This document shows positions 1 to 5,377 of a stretch of 6,615 nucleotides of DNA, piece by piece. A program made the position numbers and the translations under genes. Under the pieces are notes generated by a model. That model made no database searches, had not been told where the DNA came from, and was given only the letters and a program-made list of their open reading frames with translations. Origin of the DNA: Angelakisella sp. (GTDB lineage Bacteria > Bacillota > Clostridia > Oscillospirales > Ruminococcaceae); assembly GCA_022794295.1 (NCBI GenBank), contig JAAWEO010000120.1, positions 1 to 6,615 of the forward strand, in the 5' to 3' direction. Every line of letters begins with the position of its first letter. Position 1 is the first letter of the stretch.

Positions 1-1
1 G

Positions 2-88
2 TTGCGCTCCGAAACGCGCCTGCGGGCGCAGGCGGCGGGCGACCAGGCGCTGTCCGCCCTGGACCCGGACCGGACTGATGTCCGGTGA
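2..88 (+). CDS. Possible C-terminal end of a plus-strand protein, truncated by the window edge
   Basis: One frame stays open from the left edge to a TGA at 86-88, giving 28 residues that begin LRSETRLRAQ and end DPDRTDVR. The residues are charged and alanine-rich, as expected for an amphipathic or coiled-coil tail. The third codon positions are G/C-rich, like real genes in this window. The other two forward frames give Pro/Gly/Arg-rich or Cys/Arg-rich peptides that look like shadows. The start and most of the gene lie outside the window, so no family can be named. It would be convergent with the HAD phosphatase gene. A 7-bp hairpin (69-86) covers the stop codon. Confidence is low because the piece is so short. 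Confidence 0.35.
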   Translation: MRSETRLRAQAAGDQALSALDPDRTDVR

Positions 89-238
89 CAGAAAGGCTAA
101 CCGGTACTGGGCGTTAGGCTTCGGGTATGGTGCTGCTCTGGCAGAAACCTCGCCCGCCCCAGTCCGTCAAAGGCCGGGGAATCGTCCCGCCCTGCACCCG
201 TTCGGACTCCAGGCACCCACTACCCACCCCGCACACCG
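89..238. other. Convergent intergenic stretch, nothing recognised
   Basis: These 150 bases lie between the plus-strand gene tail and the stop of the HAD gene. They are G+C-rich and contain one imperfect stem (94-101 with 113-120, 7 of 8 pairs). There is no T-tract terminator on either strand. No tRNA, tmRNA, SRP RNA or RNase P core sequence could be recognised on either strand. Confidence 0.4.
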
Positions 239-940
239 TCAAGGCGCAAGGCGCCGGGTAGGGTCTGGATTCGGCCTCCAGGCCGCGGTGTTTAATACAA
301 ATTGTACTAGATCTTCTGGTTTTTCTGCTGTGTATACTGTTGGCAGGCCCTGGAGGCTCCCCGGTTCCGAAAATCCAAAGCCATAGGTCAGCGGTACAAA
401 ATCCACCCCGGCCTCCAACGCTCCTACCCCATCGTAGCGGCTGTCCCCAATCATCACCGCCGAACCCGGGTCGGTCCAGTCCAGTGTATCCATCACCTGG
501 CGGATCAGGTCCGCCTTGGAGGGATGCTCGTCCGTCCCGGCCGCAATGGCGGCAAACCGCCTGGTCAGGTCAAACCGCTCCAGGGACTTCTCCGCCATGG
601 ATCGGTGCTTCAGGGTAGCCACGGCAGCATAAGTCCCCGGGGTATTCTCAATGGTGTCTAAAATCTCCGGGATCCCCGGATAGACAGCGGCCTCTCCTAC
701 CCCGATGGTCCCGTACCGCTCCCGGTAGCAGGCCACCATCTCCCTGGCCTGTTCCTCTGTGGCGTGGTGGTACCGGATAAAGGAGTCCTCCAAGGGCGGG
801 CCGATAAACTTCCTCAGATCGCTGTCGGAAATGGGGGGTATCCCCATGGTCTCCTCCACGTGGCGCACCGTCCGCATGATCCCCGGGGAGGTATCCACCA
901 GGGTCCCGTCCAGGTCAAAGATAAACAGGCGGTATCTCAT
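239..940 (-). CDS. HAD-superfamily hydrolase, phosphoglycolate-phosphatase-like
   Basis: This 233-residue protein should be a cytoplasmic phosphatase of HAD subfamily IA (the Gph/PGP-like group). The four HAD motifs are visible. Motif I is DLDGT, with nucleophile D9 and general acid/base D11. Motif II is T109 in the VATLKHR stretch. The motif III lysine is K142 in PSKAD. Motif IV is GDSRYD, with D166 and D170. An all-helical cap lies between about residues 15 and 85. The length is normal for the family. The ATG at 940 was chosen because an AAAGGGGGG Shine-Dalgarno lies just upstream and because the DLDGT motif must sit near the N-terminus. The frame is open further upstream, but that part overlaps the flavoprotein gene and does not look like protein. 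The start overlaps the stop of the flavoprotein gene as ATGA, so the two are probably translationally coupled. The substrate cannot be told from sequence; small phosphate esters such as phosphoglycolate or nucleotides are usual. No terminator is seen after the stop. Confidence 0.93.
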   Translation of the reverse strand: MRYRLFIFDLDGTLVDTSPGIMRTVRHVEETMGIPPISDSDLRKFIGPPLEDSFIRYHHATEEQAREMVACYRERYGTIGVGEAAVYPGIPEILDTIENTPGTYAAVATLKHRSMAEKSLERFDLTRRFAAIAAGTDEHPSKADLIRQVMDTLDWTDPGSAVMIGDSRYDGVGALEAGVDFVPLTYGFGFSEPGSLQGLPTVYTAEKPEDLVQFVLNTAAWRPNPDPTRRLAP

Positions 941-1545
941 GCTTGTGCCCCCTTTCCGGCAATCAGCCCCCAGGCAAAGGCGCAGTAGCTGCGGATGGCC
1001 TCCCGTTCCTCCGGGGTCAGCCGCTGGTCGGAATTGTCCCCGGACCAATGGCAGACCCCATAGGCGGGCTGCACTGTGCCGGTGACCGTGGAGGGCACCG
1101 AGATCAGGCACATCCCCATGTGCATGGCGAAGTGGCACAGGGCCTGGAGACAGATATCGCCCCCGCCCTGGGGGGTCCCGGCCGAGGCGAATCCCCCGAA
1201 GAACTTCCCGGCCAGGCGGGCCTCCACCCAGTAATCAACAAAGCTATCCATAAACACCTTTACCGGTGCGGAAACATTGCCAAAGTAGGTGGGGCTTCCC
1301 AAAAACAGGGCGTCGCAATCTAAAACCTGGGCGGGGCTATGTAATTCCTCCACGGATAATATCTCGTTTTTATACTCTCTGGATGCAGGAAACGCGTCGG
1401 CGGTAACGGCATAATTGGGGTCGTGAAGGCGGTAGAACAAAACCTCCGCCCCCAGCTTTTGGAAAGCGTCCCGGTATTCCCGGGCCATTTGGTAGGTATT
1501 GGCGCAGACGCTGTGAAACACAACGGCGATCTTTAATTTTGGCAT
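937..1545 (-). CDS. WrbA-like flavodoxin-fold NAD(P)H:quinone oxidoreductase
   Basis: This 202-residue protein has the flavodoxin fold and resembles WrbA-family FMN quinone reductases, which reduce quinones by two electrons with NAD(P)H in the cytosol. The visible parts come in the right order. A first strand KIAVVF leads into an FMN-phosphate loop HSVCANT (residues 11-17, in place of the usual YS-type loop). The conserved GSPTYFGN segment is at 83-90 and is followed by APVKVFMD. LAGKFFGGFASAGTPQGGGD (111-130) matches the second FMN-binding loop of the family. The length is typical. The ATG at 1545 has a GAGGT Shine-Dalgarno 8 bases upstream. The gene lies 30 bases after the AT-rich hypothetical gene and overlaps the HAD gene by 4 bases. 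A detoxification or redox-balance role is likely from family knowledge. Some relatives are annotated only as flavodoxin family protein, so the exact substrate is open. Confidence 0.9.
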   Translation of the reverse strand: MPKLKIAVVFHSVCANTYQMAREYRDAFQKLGAEVLFYRLHDPNYAVTADAFPASREYKNEILSVEELHSPAQVLDCDALFLGSPTYFGNVSAPVKVFMDSFVDYWVEARLAGKFFGGFASAGTPQGGGDICLQALCHFAMHMGMCLISVPSTVTGTVQPAYGVCHWSGDNSDQRLTPEEREAIRSYCAFAWGLIAGKGAQA

Positions 1546-1547
1546 AT

Positions 1548-1587
1548 GTAATTACCTCATTTTTGTCAGTTTAGTTTAGTAATTACT
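1548..1587. promoter_or_regulatory. Two GTAATTAC palindromes upstream of the flavoprotein gene, possible operators
   Basis: The self-complementary octamer GTAATTAC occurs at 1548-1555 and again at 1579-1586. The second copy sits inside a 10-bp perfect palindrome (1578-1587). The centres are 31 bp apart, close to three helical turns, so both would face the same side of the DNA. The left copy lies between the Shine-Dalgarno and the ATG of the WrbA-like gene. The right copy covers the last codons of the upstream gene. Paired palindromes in front of a quinone reductase gene would suit a MarR- or HxlR-type repressor. This is inference, and AT-rich DNA makes chance copies more likely. Confidence 0.3.
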
Positions 1588-2391
1588 TCCAGGCAAAAGG
1601 CTCTGCTCACGCATCACTCTATCGATTTTTACAAGACTAACAGGAATATATGTATGATTCATATAAACACCTCCATCCAACAAACCAAATACCTGTCTCG
1701 ATGTATCTATATCAAGCATAAGTCTTTCATTTGATAAAAAGTAGTTTAAATTATTTGCAACTCTACTTAAAAGTTCCTGTTCAAAGATATATTGCCGTTC
1801 AAAATACATAGCTTCCGTTTCAGAGTTATCTTTTATTATAGCATTTCGCATAATTCTAATTTCATTTACCATTCCTAGCATATGGTAAATCATGTTCATA
1901 ATGTGTTTTCTAAGCTCTTCAGTGCCCATGTTGAATTGACACTGATAAAAAATATTATCCACTTCTTGCGTTGCATTTATTTGAAAAATTACTTCAGCTT
2001 GATTAACATTGTGTGTAATTATTCCTTCTTGCGATGTTTTGAGAGTATCGTTTCTTGGCTTTCTGTACTTTTTCCACCAAGAAGAAACAATTTTACCTGC
2101 AAGCATTGTAAGGGTGACAAGAGCAAAACCTCCAGCCAGCATTTTACCTGCTTCCTCAACAGAAATTTTTTGCTCTTGTTGTTCTTCTATTTCTTCACGC
2201 CATTCAACAGTGCTTGTTTCTACTTCTTCCCATTCAATAATATCTGGGTTTTTATTGTTTTTATCTCGAGAAACTCCTCGTACTCGGCCTGGCGTCTTTT
2301 TAGACGAAACAAGATGATCTCCATTTTTCAATACTGGTCTATAGCATTTTTCACTCTTTATTATTGGTTTATAATATTTCTGTTCGCCCAT
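1576..2391 (-). CDS. AT-rich gene of unknown function, one predicted transmembrane segment
   Basis: This 271-residue protein is not recognised. The N-terminal half is polar: residues 1-50 are rich in Lys and Tyr, and 51-80 are strongly acidic (WEEVETS, REEIEEQQEQ). One hydrophobic segment at about 83-104 is followed by a basic WWKKYRK patch, which suggests a single membrane pass with the basic side probably in the cytoplasm. Residues 130-225 are helical-looking, with many Met and Asn, and could form a coiled-coil or helical bundle. There is no secretion signal, catalytic motif or cysteine pair. The ATG at 2391 has a GAGGTGG Shine-Dalgarno 5 bases away. The gene is about one-third G+C by eye, against about 60% in its neighbours, which suggests horizontal acquisition. 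It lies 33 bases after the polyferredoxin gene and 30 bases before the flavoprotein gene. No clear promoter of its own and no terminator were found. The protein-like character and Shine-Dalgarno make it a likely real gene. Confidence 0.82.
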   Translation of the reverse strand: MGEQKYYKPIIKSEKCYRPVLKNGDHLVSSKKTPGRVRGVSRDKNNKNPDIIEWEEVETSTVEWREEIEEQQEQKISVEEAGKMLAGGFALVTLTMLAGKIVSSWWKKYRKPRNDTLKTSQEGIITHNVNQAEVIFQINATQEVDNIFYQCQFNMGTEELRKHIMNMIYHMLGMVNEIRIMRNAIIKDNSETEAMYFERQYIFEQELLSRVANNLNYFLSNERLMLDIDTSRQVFGLLDGGVYMNHTYIPVSLVKIDRVMREQSLLPGSNY

Positions 2392-2424
2392 TCAAGCCAC
2401 CTCGCTGTTTTTGTTGCTATTGTT

Positions 2425-3288
2425 TCATTTTGTTTTTATATTTTTTAAAAGCCCCAGTTCCCCCAGGGCATCCCTGGGACAAGCCCTTTGGCAGTCCCCG
2501 CAGCGGATGCAGTCCGGGGAGTTGGGGGTCTTCCAGACAGGGATATCCAGCTTGCAGGCCCGTTGGCAGGCCCCGCAGGAGGTACAGCTTGCTTCATTTA
2601 CCTGGAACCGCCGAAAGGCGATGGGGTTAAAAAGCCCGTACACCGCCCCCAGGGGACAGAGATACCGGCAGAAGGGCCGGTACACCGGGATCGAAAGAAG
2701 CACCAGGAAAAGAAGGACCAGGTTCTTCCAGGCGAACAGCCAGCCCAGGGCATCCCAAAGGCCGGAATTTGCCGCCACCAGGGGAAGCCCTGCGGTGAGG
2801 GTCCCCGCCGGACAGATGTATTTGCAGAACCAGGGCTGCCCCTGGCCGATGAAATCCACCAGGTACAGGGGGGCCAGAATAACAAAGCCCAAAAGGATCC
2901 CATACCGGAGAAGGCGCAGCACCTTTTCCCCGGGGAGACGCCGGAGCTTCTTCCCCAGGGGGAGCTTGTGGAGCAGGTCCTGGATCAGCCCAAAGGGACA
3001 GAGCCAGCCGCAGACAAACCGCCCCAAAAGAGCCCCCACCAGAAAAAGGAAGCCCACTACATAAAAGGTGAAGCGGTAATTGCGGCTGCCCAGCACCGCC
3101 TGAAGGGAGCCGATGGGGCAGGCCCCCAGCGCCCCGGGGCAGGAGTAGCAGGAAAGCCCCGGGACACAATATTTTTTCAGGGGTCCCCGGTAGATGGTCC
3201 CCCCGGCAAAGCCGGAAAGGTACCCGTTGGTGAGGACAGTCCACCCGGCCTGGACCCAGTGCCGGAGGCTCCCCTTGCCCCTACCCAA
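2425..3288 (-). CDS. NapH-like membrane polyferredoxin (4Fe-4S binding protein)
   Basis: This 287-residue integral membrane iron-sulfur protein resembles the NapH/MauN family, which passes electrons across or along the membrane. An N-terminal cysteine group (C41, C47, C50, C57) is followed by three CxxxCP signatures: C93/C97, C155/C159 and C207/C211. Two classical CxxCxxCxxxC ferredoxin motifs come last, at 235-245 and 260-270, and should hold two [4Fe-4S] clusters facing the cytoplasm. Hydrophobic segments lie at about 73-95, 126-146 and 182-202. The frame is open far upstream, but the first plausible start is TTG at 3288, with a GGAG 10 bases ahead. It overlaps the microprotein stop by 8 bases, so coupled translation is likely. 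Its partners are probably the TlpA-like lipoprotein and the CXXC microprotein encoded just upstream. The last residues, KNIKTK, are encoded by AT-rich DNA unlike the rest, so the C-terminus may have been altered by the adjacent acquired segment. Confidence 0.9.
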   Translation of the reverse strand: MGRGKGSLRHWVQAGWTVLTNGYLSGFAGGTIYRGPLKKYCVPGLSCYSCPGALGACPIGSLQAVLGSRNYRFTFYVVGFLFLVGALLGRFVCGWLCPFGLIQDLLHKLPLGKKLRRLPGEKVLRLLRYGILLGFVILAPLYLVDFIGQGQPWFCKYICPAGTLTAGLPLVAANSGLWDALGWLFAWKNLVLLFLVLLSIPVYRPFCRYLCPLGAVYGLFNPIAFRRFQVNEASCTSCGACQRACKLDIPVWKTPNSPDCIRCGDCQRACPRDALGELGLLKNIKTK

Positions 3289-3427
3289 GGCCGATGCACT
3301 CCAGGCAGATGTTGACCGCCTTGGTAAAGACCACAAACTGCTCCCCCCGCAGAATGCCAACAGCAAGGAAGGCCCCTCCCAGAAGCAGGCACACCAGGGC
3401 CGGGAGATTTTGACGCAGAAAGGTCAC
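3281..3427 (-). CDS. CD1871A-family CXXC motif-containing membrane microprotein
   Basis: This 48-residue protein has one hydrophobic membrane segment (about residues 8-26), then GILRGEQFVVFTKAVNICLECIGLG. The pair C41 and C44 in CLEC lies near the extreme C-terminus. The arrangement of a membrane helix, a RGE turn and the N-I-C-L-E-C-I-G ending matches the family named after Clostridioides difficile CD1871A, whose function is not established. The start is a GTG at 3427 with a very strong AGGAGG 7 bases upstream. It overlaps the stop of the lipoprotein gene as GTGA, and the frame's longer upstream extension is only a shadow of that gene. Its own TAG overlaps the TTG start of the polyferredoxin gene. 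Sitting between a thioredoxin-like lipoprotein and an iron-sulfur membrane protein, its CXXC pair is a good candidate for passing a dithiol or electron pair between them (inference). Confidence 0.85.
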   Translation of the reverse strand: MTFLRQNLPALVCLLLGGAFLAVGILRGEQFVVFTKAVNICLECIGLG

Positions 3428-4044
3428 GATGCAGCCTCCTCTCCGGCAGCCTCGGCCAGCTTCTCCTCGATGATCTCCTTCCAGGCTTTTTTGTCCCTGG
3501 CACCCAAATAGCCCTTGCCAATCAGAGCCCCGGTCTCGTCCACAAAGATGGTGGTGGGGACGCTGTTGATCTGCCACAGCAGGCAGGCTGTCAGGTCATC
3601 GGAGGGAAGGAGATGGGTATACTCCGCCCCGGTTTCCTCCACAATCTCCTGGGCCAGCTCCACATGGCTTTGGGAAATGGCACCATCCCAGGTCAGGGTG
3701 TCGGTGACAATGCCCACGATCTGGAACCCCTGGTCCTCATACTCCTTGTGAAGCTCCCCCAGCTCCGGCATCTCCCCCAGGCAGGGGCCGCAGAAGGTGG
3801 CCCAGACATTTACCATGGTCACCGGATGATCCTCGAAAATGCTTTGGGTGACCTCGTTCCCGGCAAGGTCGGTGGCTGTAAATTGGGAGAGGATCCCCAG
3901 GGCCGCCTCCTGCTCCCCCTCCCCCTGGGATTCTGACGACGGGGGCGGGTCAGAGGAAACGGGGGGAGCCTCCTGGCCGGAACAGGCCCCCAGGGCCAAA
4001 AGAAGTACAGCCGCCAAAAGGGCAGCAAGAAACCGCTGTTTCAT
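3424..4044 (-). CDS. TlpA-family thioredoxin-like lipoprotein
   Basis: This 206-residue protein should act outside the membrane as a lipid-anchored thiol-disulfide oxidoreductase. The signal peptide is MKQRF followed by a hydrophobic stretch, ending in the lipobox LGAC, which makes C21 the lipidated cysteine. A Pro/Ser/Glu-rich flexible linker runs from about 22 to 47. The thioredoxin fold of the TlpA/AhpC-TSA type follows, with active site WATFCGPC (C85 and C88) and the cis-proline loop SVPTT (P163). Residues 105-120 (GFQIVGIVTDT) match the family's central strand. The length is typical. The ATG at 4044 has AAAAGGAGA 6 bases upstream and is preceded by a reasonable promoter. It is the first gene of a three-gene operon with overlapping ends. 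Because the neighbours are an iron-sulfur membrane protein and a CXXC microprotein, it is more likely kept reduced than used as an oxidase. The client proteins are unknown. Confidence 0.93.
   Translation of the reverse strand: MKQRFLAALLAAVLLLALGACSGQEAPPVSSDPPPSSESQGEGEQEAALGILSQFTATDLAGNEVTQSIFEDHPVTMVNVWATFCGPCLGEMPELGELHKEYEDQGFQIVGIVTDTLTWDGAISQSHVELAQEIVEETGAEYTHLLPSDDLTACLLWQINSVPTTIFVDETGALIGKGYLGARDKKAWKEIIEEKLAEAAGEEAAS
3435..3440 (-). promoter_or_regulatory. Ribosome binding site of the CXXC microprotein gene
   Basis: A perfect AGGAGG lies 7 bases before the GTG at 3427, inside the end of the lipoprotein gene. It decides the start of the microprotein, whose frame would otherwise allow a much longer reading. 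Confidence 0.8.
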
Positions 4045-4076
4045 AATGGGTCTCCTTTTCTTAAAATTCTGTTCCT

Positions 4077-4105
4077 ATTTTACCAGATTGCCGGCGGATA
4101 TGCAA
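4077..4105 (-). promoter_or_regulatory. Probable sigma-A promoter of the redox operon
   Basis: A -10 box TAAAAT (4077-4082) lies 17 bases from a weak -35 TTGCAT (4100-4105) on the minus strand. It is about 32 bases upstream of the lipoprotein ATG and just after the terminator of the preceding gene, where a promoter is expected. The -35 matches only its first three bases. Confidence 0.5.
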
Positions 4106-4144
4106 TTCCTTGCCATATCGTTTGCACCGCCTGGCCCACGCCGC

Positions 4145-4180
4145 AAAAACAGCCTGTAAGGCGTTTCCCCTTACAGGCTG
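4145..4180 (-). terminator. Rho-independent terminator of the receiver-synthetase gene
   Basis: A perfect 11-bp stem (4150-4160 with 4170-4180) has a 9-base loop. On the minus strand it is followed directly by five T residues (4145-4149). It begins 4 bases after the stop codon of the synthetase gene and separates it from the redox operon. Confidence 0.92.
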
Positions 4181-4184
4181 CTTC

Positions 4185-5258
4185 TCACCGATCCTTTGCC
4201 CGGTCAATCTGGTTGCGGATCTCCTGCATTTGGTAGTCCAGGGTCTCAATGGAATCGGCACAGGCCTTTAGCTTTGCCGCAATGTCGTCCGAATCCCGGA
4301 TGTCGTGTTTATACTTCAGCTTGTGCTCCAGGCTGGCCCAAAAATCCATGGCAATGGTGCGAAACTGCATCTCCACCATCACCTGCTTTTTTTCGTGGGA
4401 GAGGAAGATCGGCACCCCCAGGATCAGGTGCAGGCTCCGGTATCCGTTGGGCTTTGGGTTTTTGATGTAGTCCTTTTCCTGCACCAGGACGATGCCCTCC
4501 TGCATGGTCACCAGCAGGGCCAGCCGGTAGATATCATCGGGAAAGGAGCAGATGACCCTCACCCCCGCTACATCGGTGAGGTTTTCCCGAATGCTCTCCA
4601 CCGTAATGGGGAAGCCACGGCGGGCCAGCTTTTCGTAGATGCTGGAGGAGGACTTAAGGCGGCTCTTGATGGACTCGAAGGGATTGCGGTTGTAGTTGAT
4701 GGAAAATTCGGTATTCAGGACCTTCAGCCGTGTCTCCACCTCCATCATGGCGGCGGTGTACTCCATCATCAGGCGGTTAAAGGGCTCGGTCGCCCGGAGC
4801 TTCCGGGCCTGGACCTGGATGATCTGGTCCTGCTTTTTCAGGGCCGCAGCCTGTTCCTCCACCTGCTGCTCCAGTTGGTTCTTATAGGTAAAAAGCTGGA
4901 TGGCATTATGTACCCGGTTCTTTACCACGCCGCTTTCATAGGGCTTGTGGATAAAATCGGAGACCCCCAGGTTAAGGCACAGGCTTTCGATCTCCGGGGA
5001 GCACTCCCCGCTGATGATCAGCACCGGAATGCGGCCGATCCACCCGCGCTTTTCCATTTCGTCCAGAACTGCAAAGCCGTTCATTATGGGCATATTCAGG
5101 TCCAGCAAAAGCGCCGAAATGGTGTCGAAGGAATCCCCCAAACGGCGGAGTCCCTCCTCCCCGTCTGCTGCCGCTTCCACCAGATATTCCCCCTGGAGGA
5201 CCTCCCGAAGCAGCTCCCGGTTGATCTCTGTATCATCCACCACCAAAATCTTACGCAA
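4185..5258 (-). CDS. Response-regulator receiver domain fused to a RelA/SpoT-type (p)ppGpp synthetase
   Basis: This 357-residue cytoplasmic protein has three parts. Residues 1-120 are a complete CheY-like receiver domain: acidic pair D8/D9, phosphoacceptor D53 in LLLDLNMPIMNG, switch residue S83 and conserved K105-P106. Residues about 125-157 are a Gln/Glu-rich coiled coil. Residues about 165-345 are an alarmone synthetase domain close to the small synthetases RelQ/YjbM. This domain has TDVAGVRVICSFPDDIYR (D229 is the likely metal ligand), KDYIKNPKPNGYRSLHL (263-279) and VEMQFRT (E296 likely catalytic), then AMDFWASLEHKLKYK. There is no HD hydrolase, TGS or ACT domain, so it should make but not break (p)ppGpp from ATP and GDP/GTP. 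Free-standing RelQ-type enzymes are about 210 residues long, so the receiver and coiled coil are additions. The start is TTG at 5258 with GGGGAGGG 7 bases upstream. It is a single-gene transcription unit with its own promoter and terminator. No sensor kinase is present in the window. Confidence 0.95.
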   Translation of the reverse strand: MRKILVVDDTEINRELLREVLQGEYLVEAAADGEEGLRRLGDSFDTISALLLDLNMPIMNGFAVLDEMEKRGWIGRIPVLIISGECSPEIESLCLNLGVSDFIHKPYESGVVKNRVHNAIQLFTYKNQLEQQVEEQAAALKKQDQIIQVQARKLRATEPFNRLMMEYTAAMMEVETRLKVLNTEFSINYNRNPFESIKSRLKSSSSIYEKLARRGFPITVESIRENLTDVAGVRVICSFPDDIYRLALLVTMQEGIVLVQEKDYIKNPKPNGYRSLHLILGVPIFLSHEKKQVMVEMQFRTIAMDFWASLEHKLKYKHDIRDSDDIAAKLKACADSIETLDYQMQEIRNQIDRAKDR

Positions 5259-5265
5259 TTCCTGT

Positions 5266-5273
5266 CCCTCCCC
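5266..5273 (-). promoter_or_regulatory. Ribosome binding site deciding the TTG start of the receiver-synthetase gene
   Basis: GGGGAGGG lies 7 bases upstream of the TTG at 5258. The receiver domain requires the KILVVDD strand to begin within a few residues of the start, so this TTG is the best start. Confidence 0.7.
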
Positions 5274-5327
5274 AAAGCTTCCTTCCCATACATAAAAATC
5301 AGAAAAAATCTGACAGCTTTCTATTTT

Positions 5328-5356
5328 ATTTTAGCATATTTGACAGGTCCTGCCAA
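5328..5356 (-). promoter_or_regulatory. Strong sigma-A promoter of the receiver-synthetase gene
   Basis: On the minus strand, -35 TTGGCA (5351-5356, 5 of 6 matches) and -10 TAAAAT (5328-5333, 5 of 6) are separated by exactly 17 bases. The last spacer bases are TGC, forming an extended -10. Transcription would start near 5321, leaving a leader of about 60 bases. The octamer TGTCAAAT occurs on both sides of the -35. Confidence 0.72.
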
Positions 5357-5371
5357 TCCTGCAATTTGACA
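5338..5371 (-). repeat. Direct repeat TGTCAAAT on both sides of the -35 box
   Basis: Two identical copies of TGTCAAAT (minus strand) lie at 5364-5371 and 5338-5345, 26 bp apart start to start. One is upstream of the -35 and one is within the spacer of the promoter at 5328-5356. The placement would suit a tandem-binding regulator, but no known box is recognised. Confidence 0.4.
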
Positions 5372-5377
5372 AAAATG

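Noticed and set aside
89..260. Possible structured RNA gene between the convergent genes
   Set aside because: Several short stems can be drawn, but no tRNA, tmRNA, SRP RNA, RNase P or riboswitch core sequence is recognisable on either strand.
941..1138. Longer N-terminus for the HAD phosphatase
   Set aside because: The extension lies entirely within the flavoprotein gene, has shadow-like composition, and would move the catalytic DLDGT motif 66 residues from the start.
1557..2433. Short direct repeat at the edges of the AT-rich segment as a target-site duplication
   Set aside because: The two copies differ by one T and consist of low-complexity AT-rich sequence. No inverted ends or transposase support a defined mobile element.
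1882..2448. 188-residue plus-strand open frame rich in Phe and Ser
   Set aside because: It is antisense to the AT-rich gene. A Phe-rich reading is what the reverse strand of a Lys/Glu-rich gene produces, and no ribosome binding site supports it.
3289..3366. Upstream extension of the polyferredoxin gene to a TTG at 3366
   Set aside because: It would run through most of the microprotein gene and adds Ser/Arg/Trp-rich shadow sequence unlike the family's N-terminus.
5294..5313. Leader hairpin followed by five T before the receiver-synthetase gene, as an attenuator
   Set aside because: The stem is only 5 bp (TCAGA/TCTGA) and too weak to be called a terminator or attenuator with confidence.
4305..5369. 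354-residue plus-strand open frame
   Set aside because: It mirrors the receiver-synthetase gene, whose domains and catalytic residues are clear on the minus strand. The antisense product has no recognisable features.
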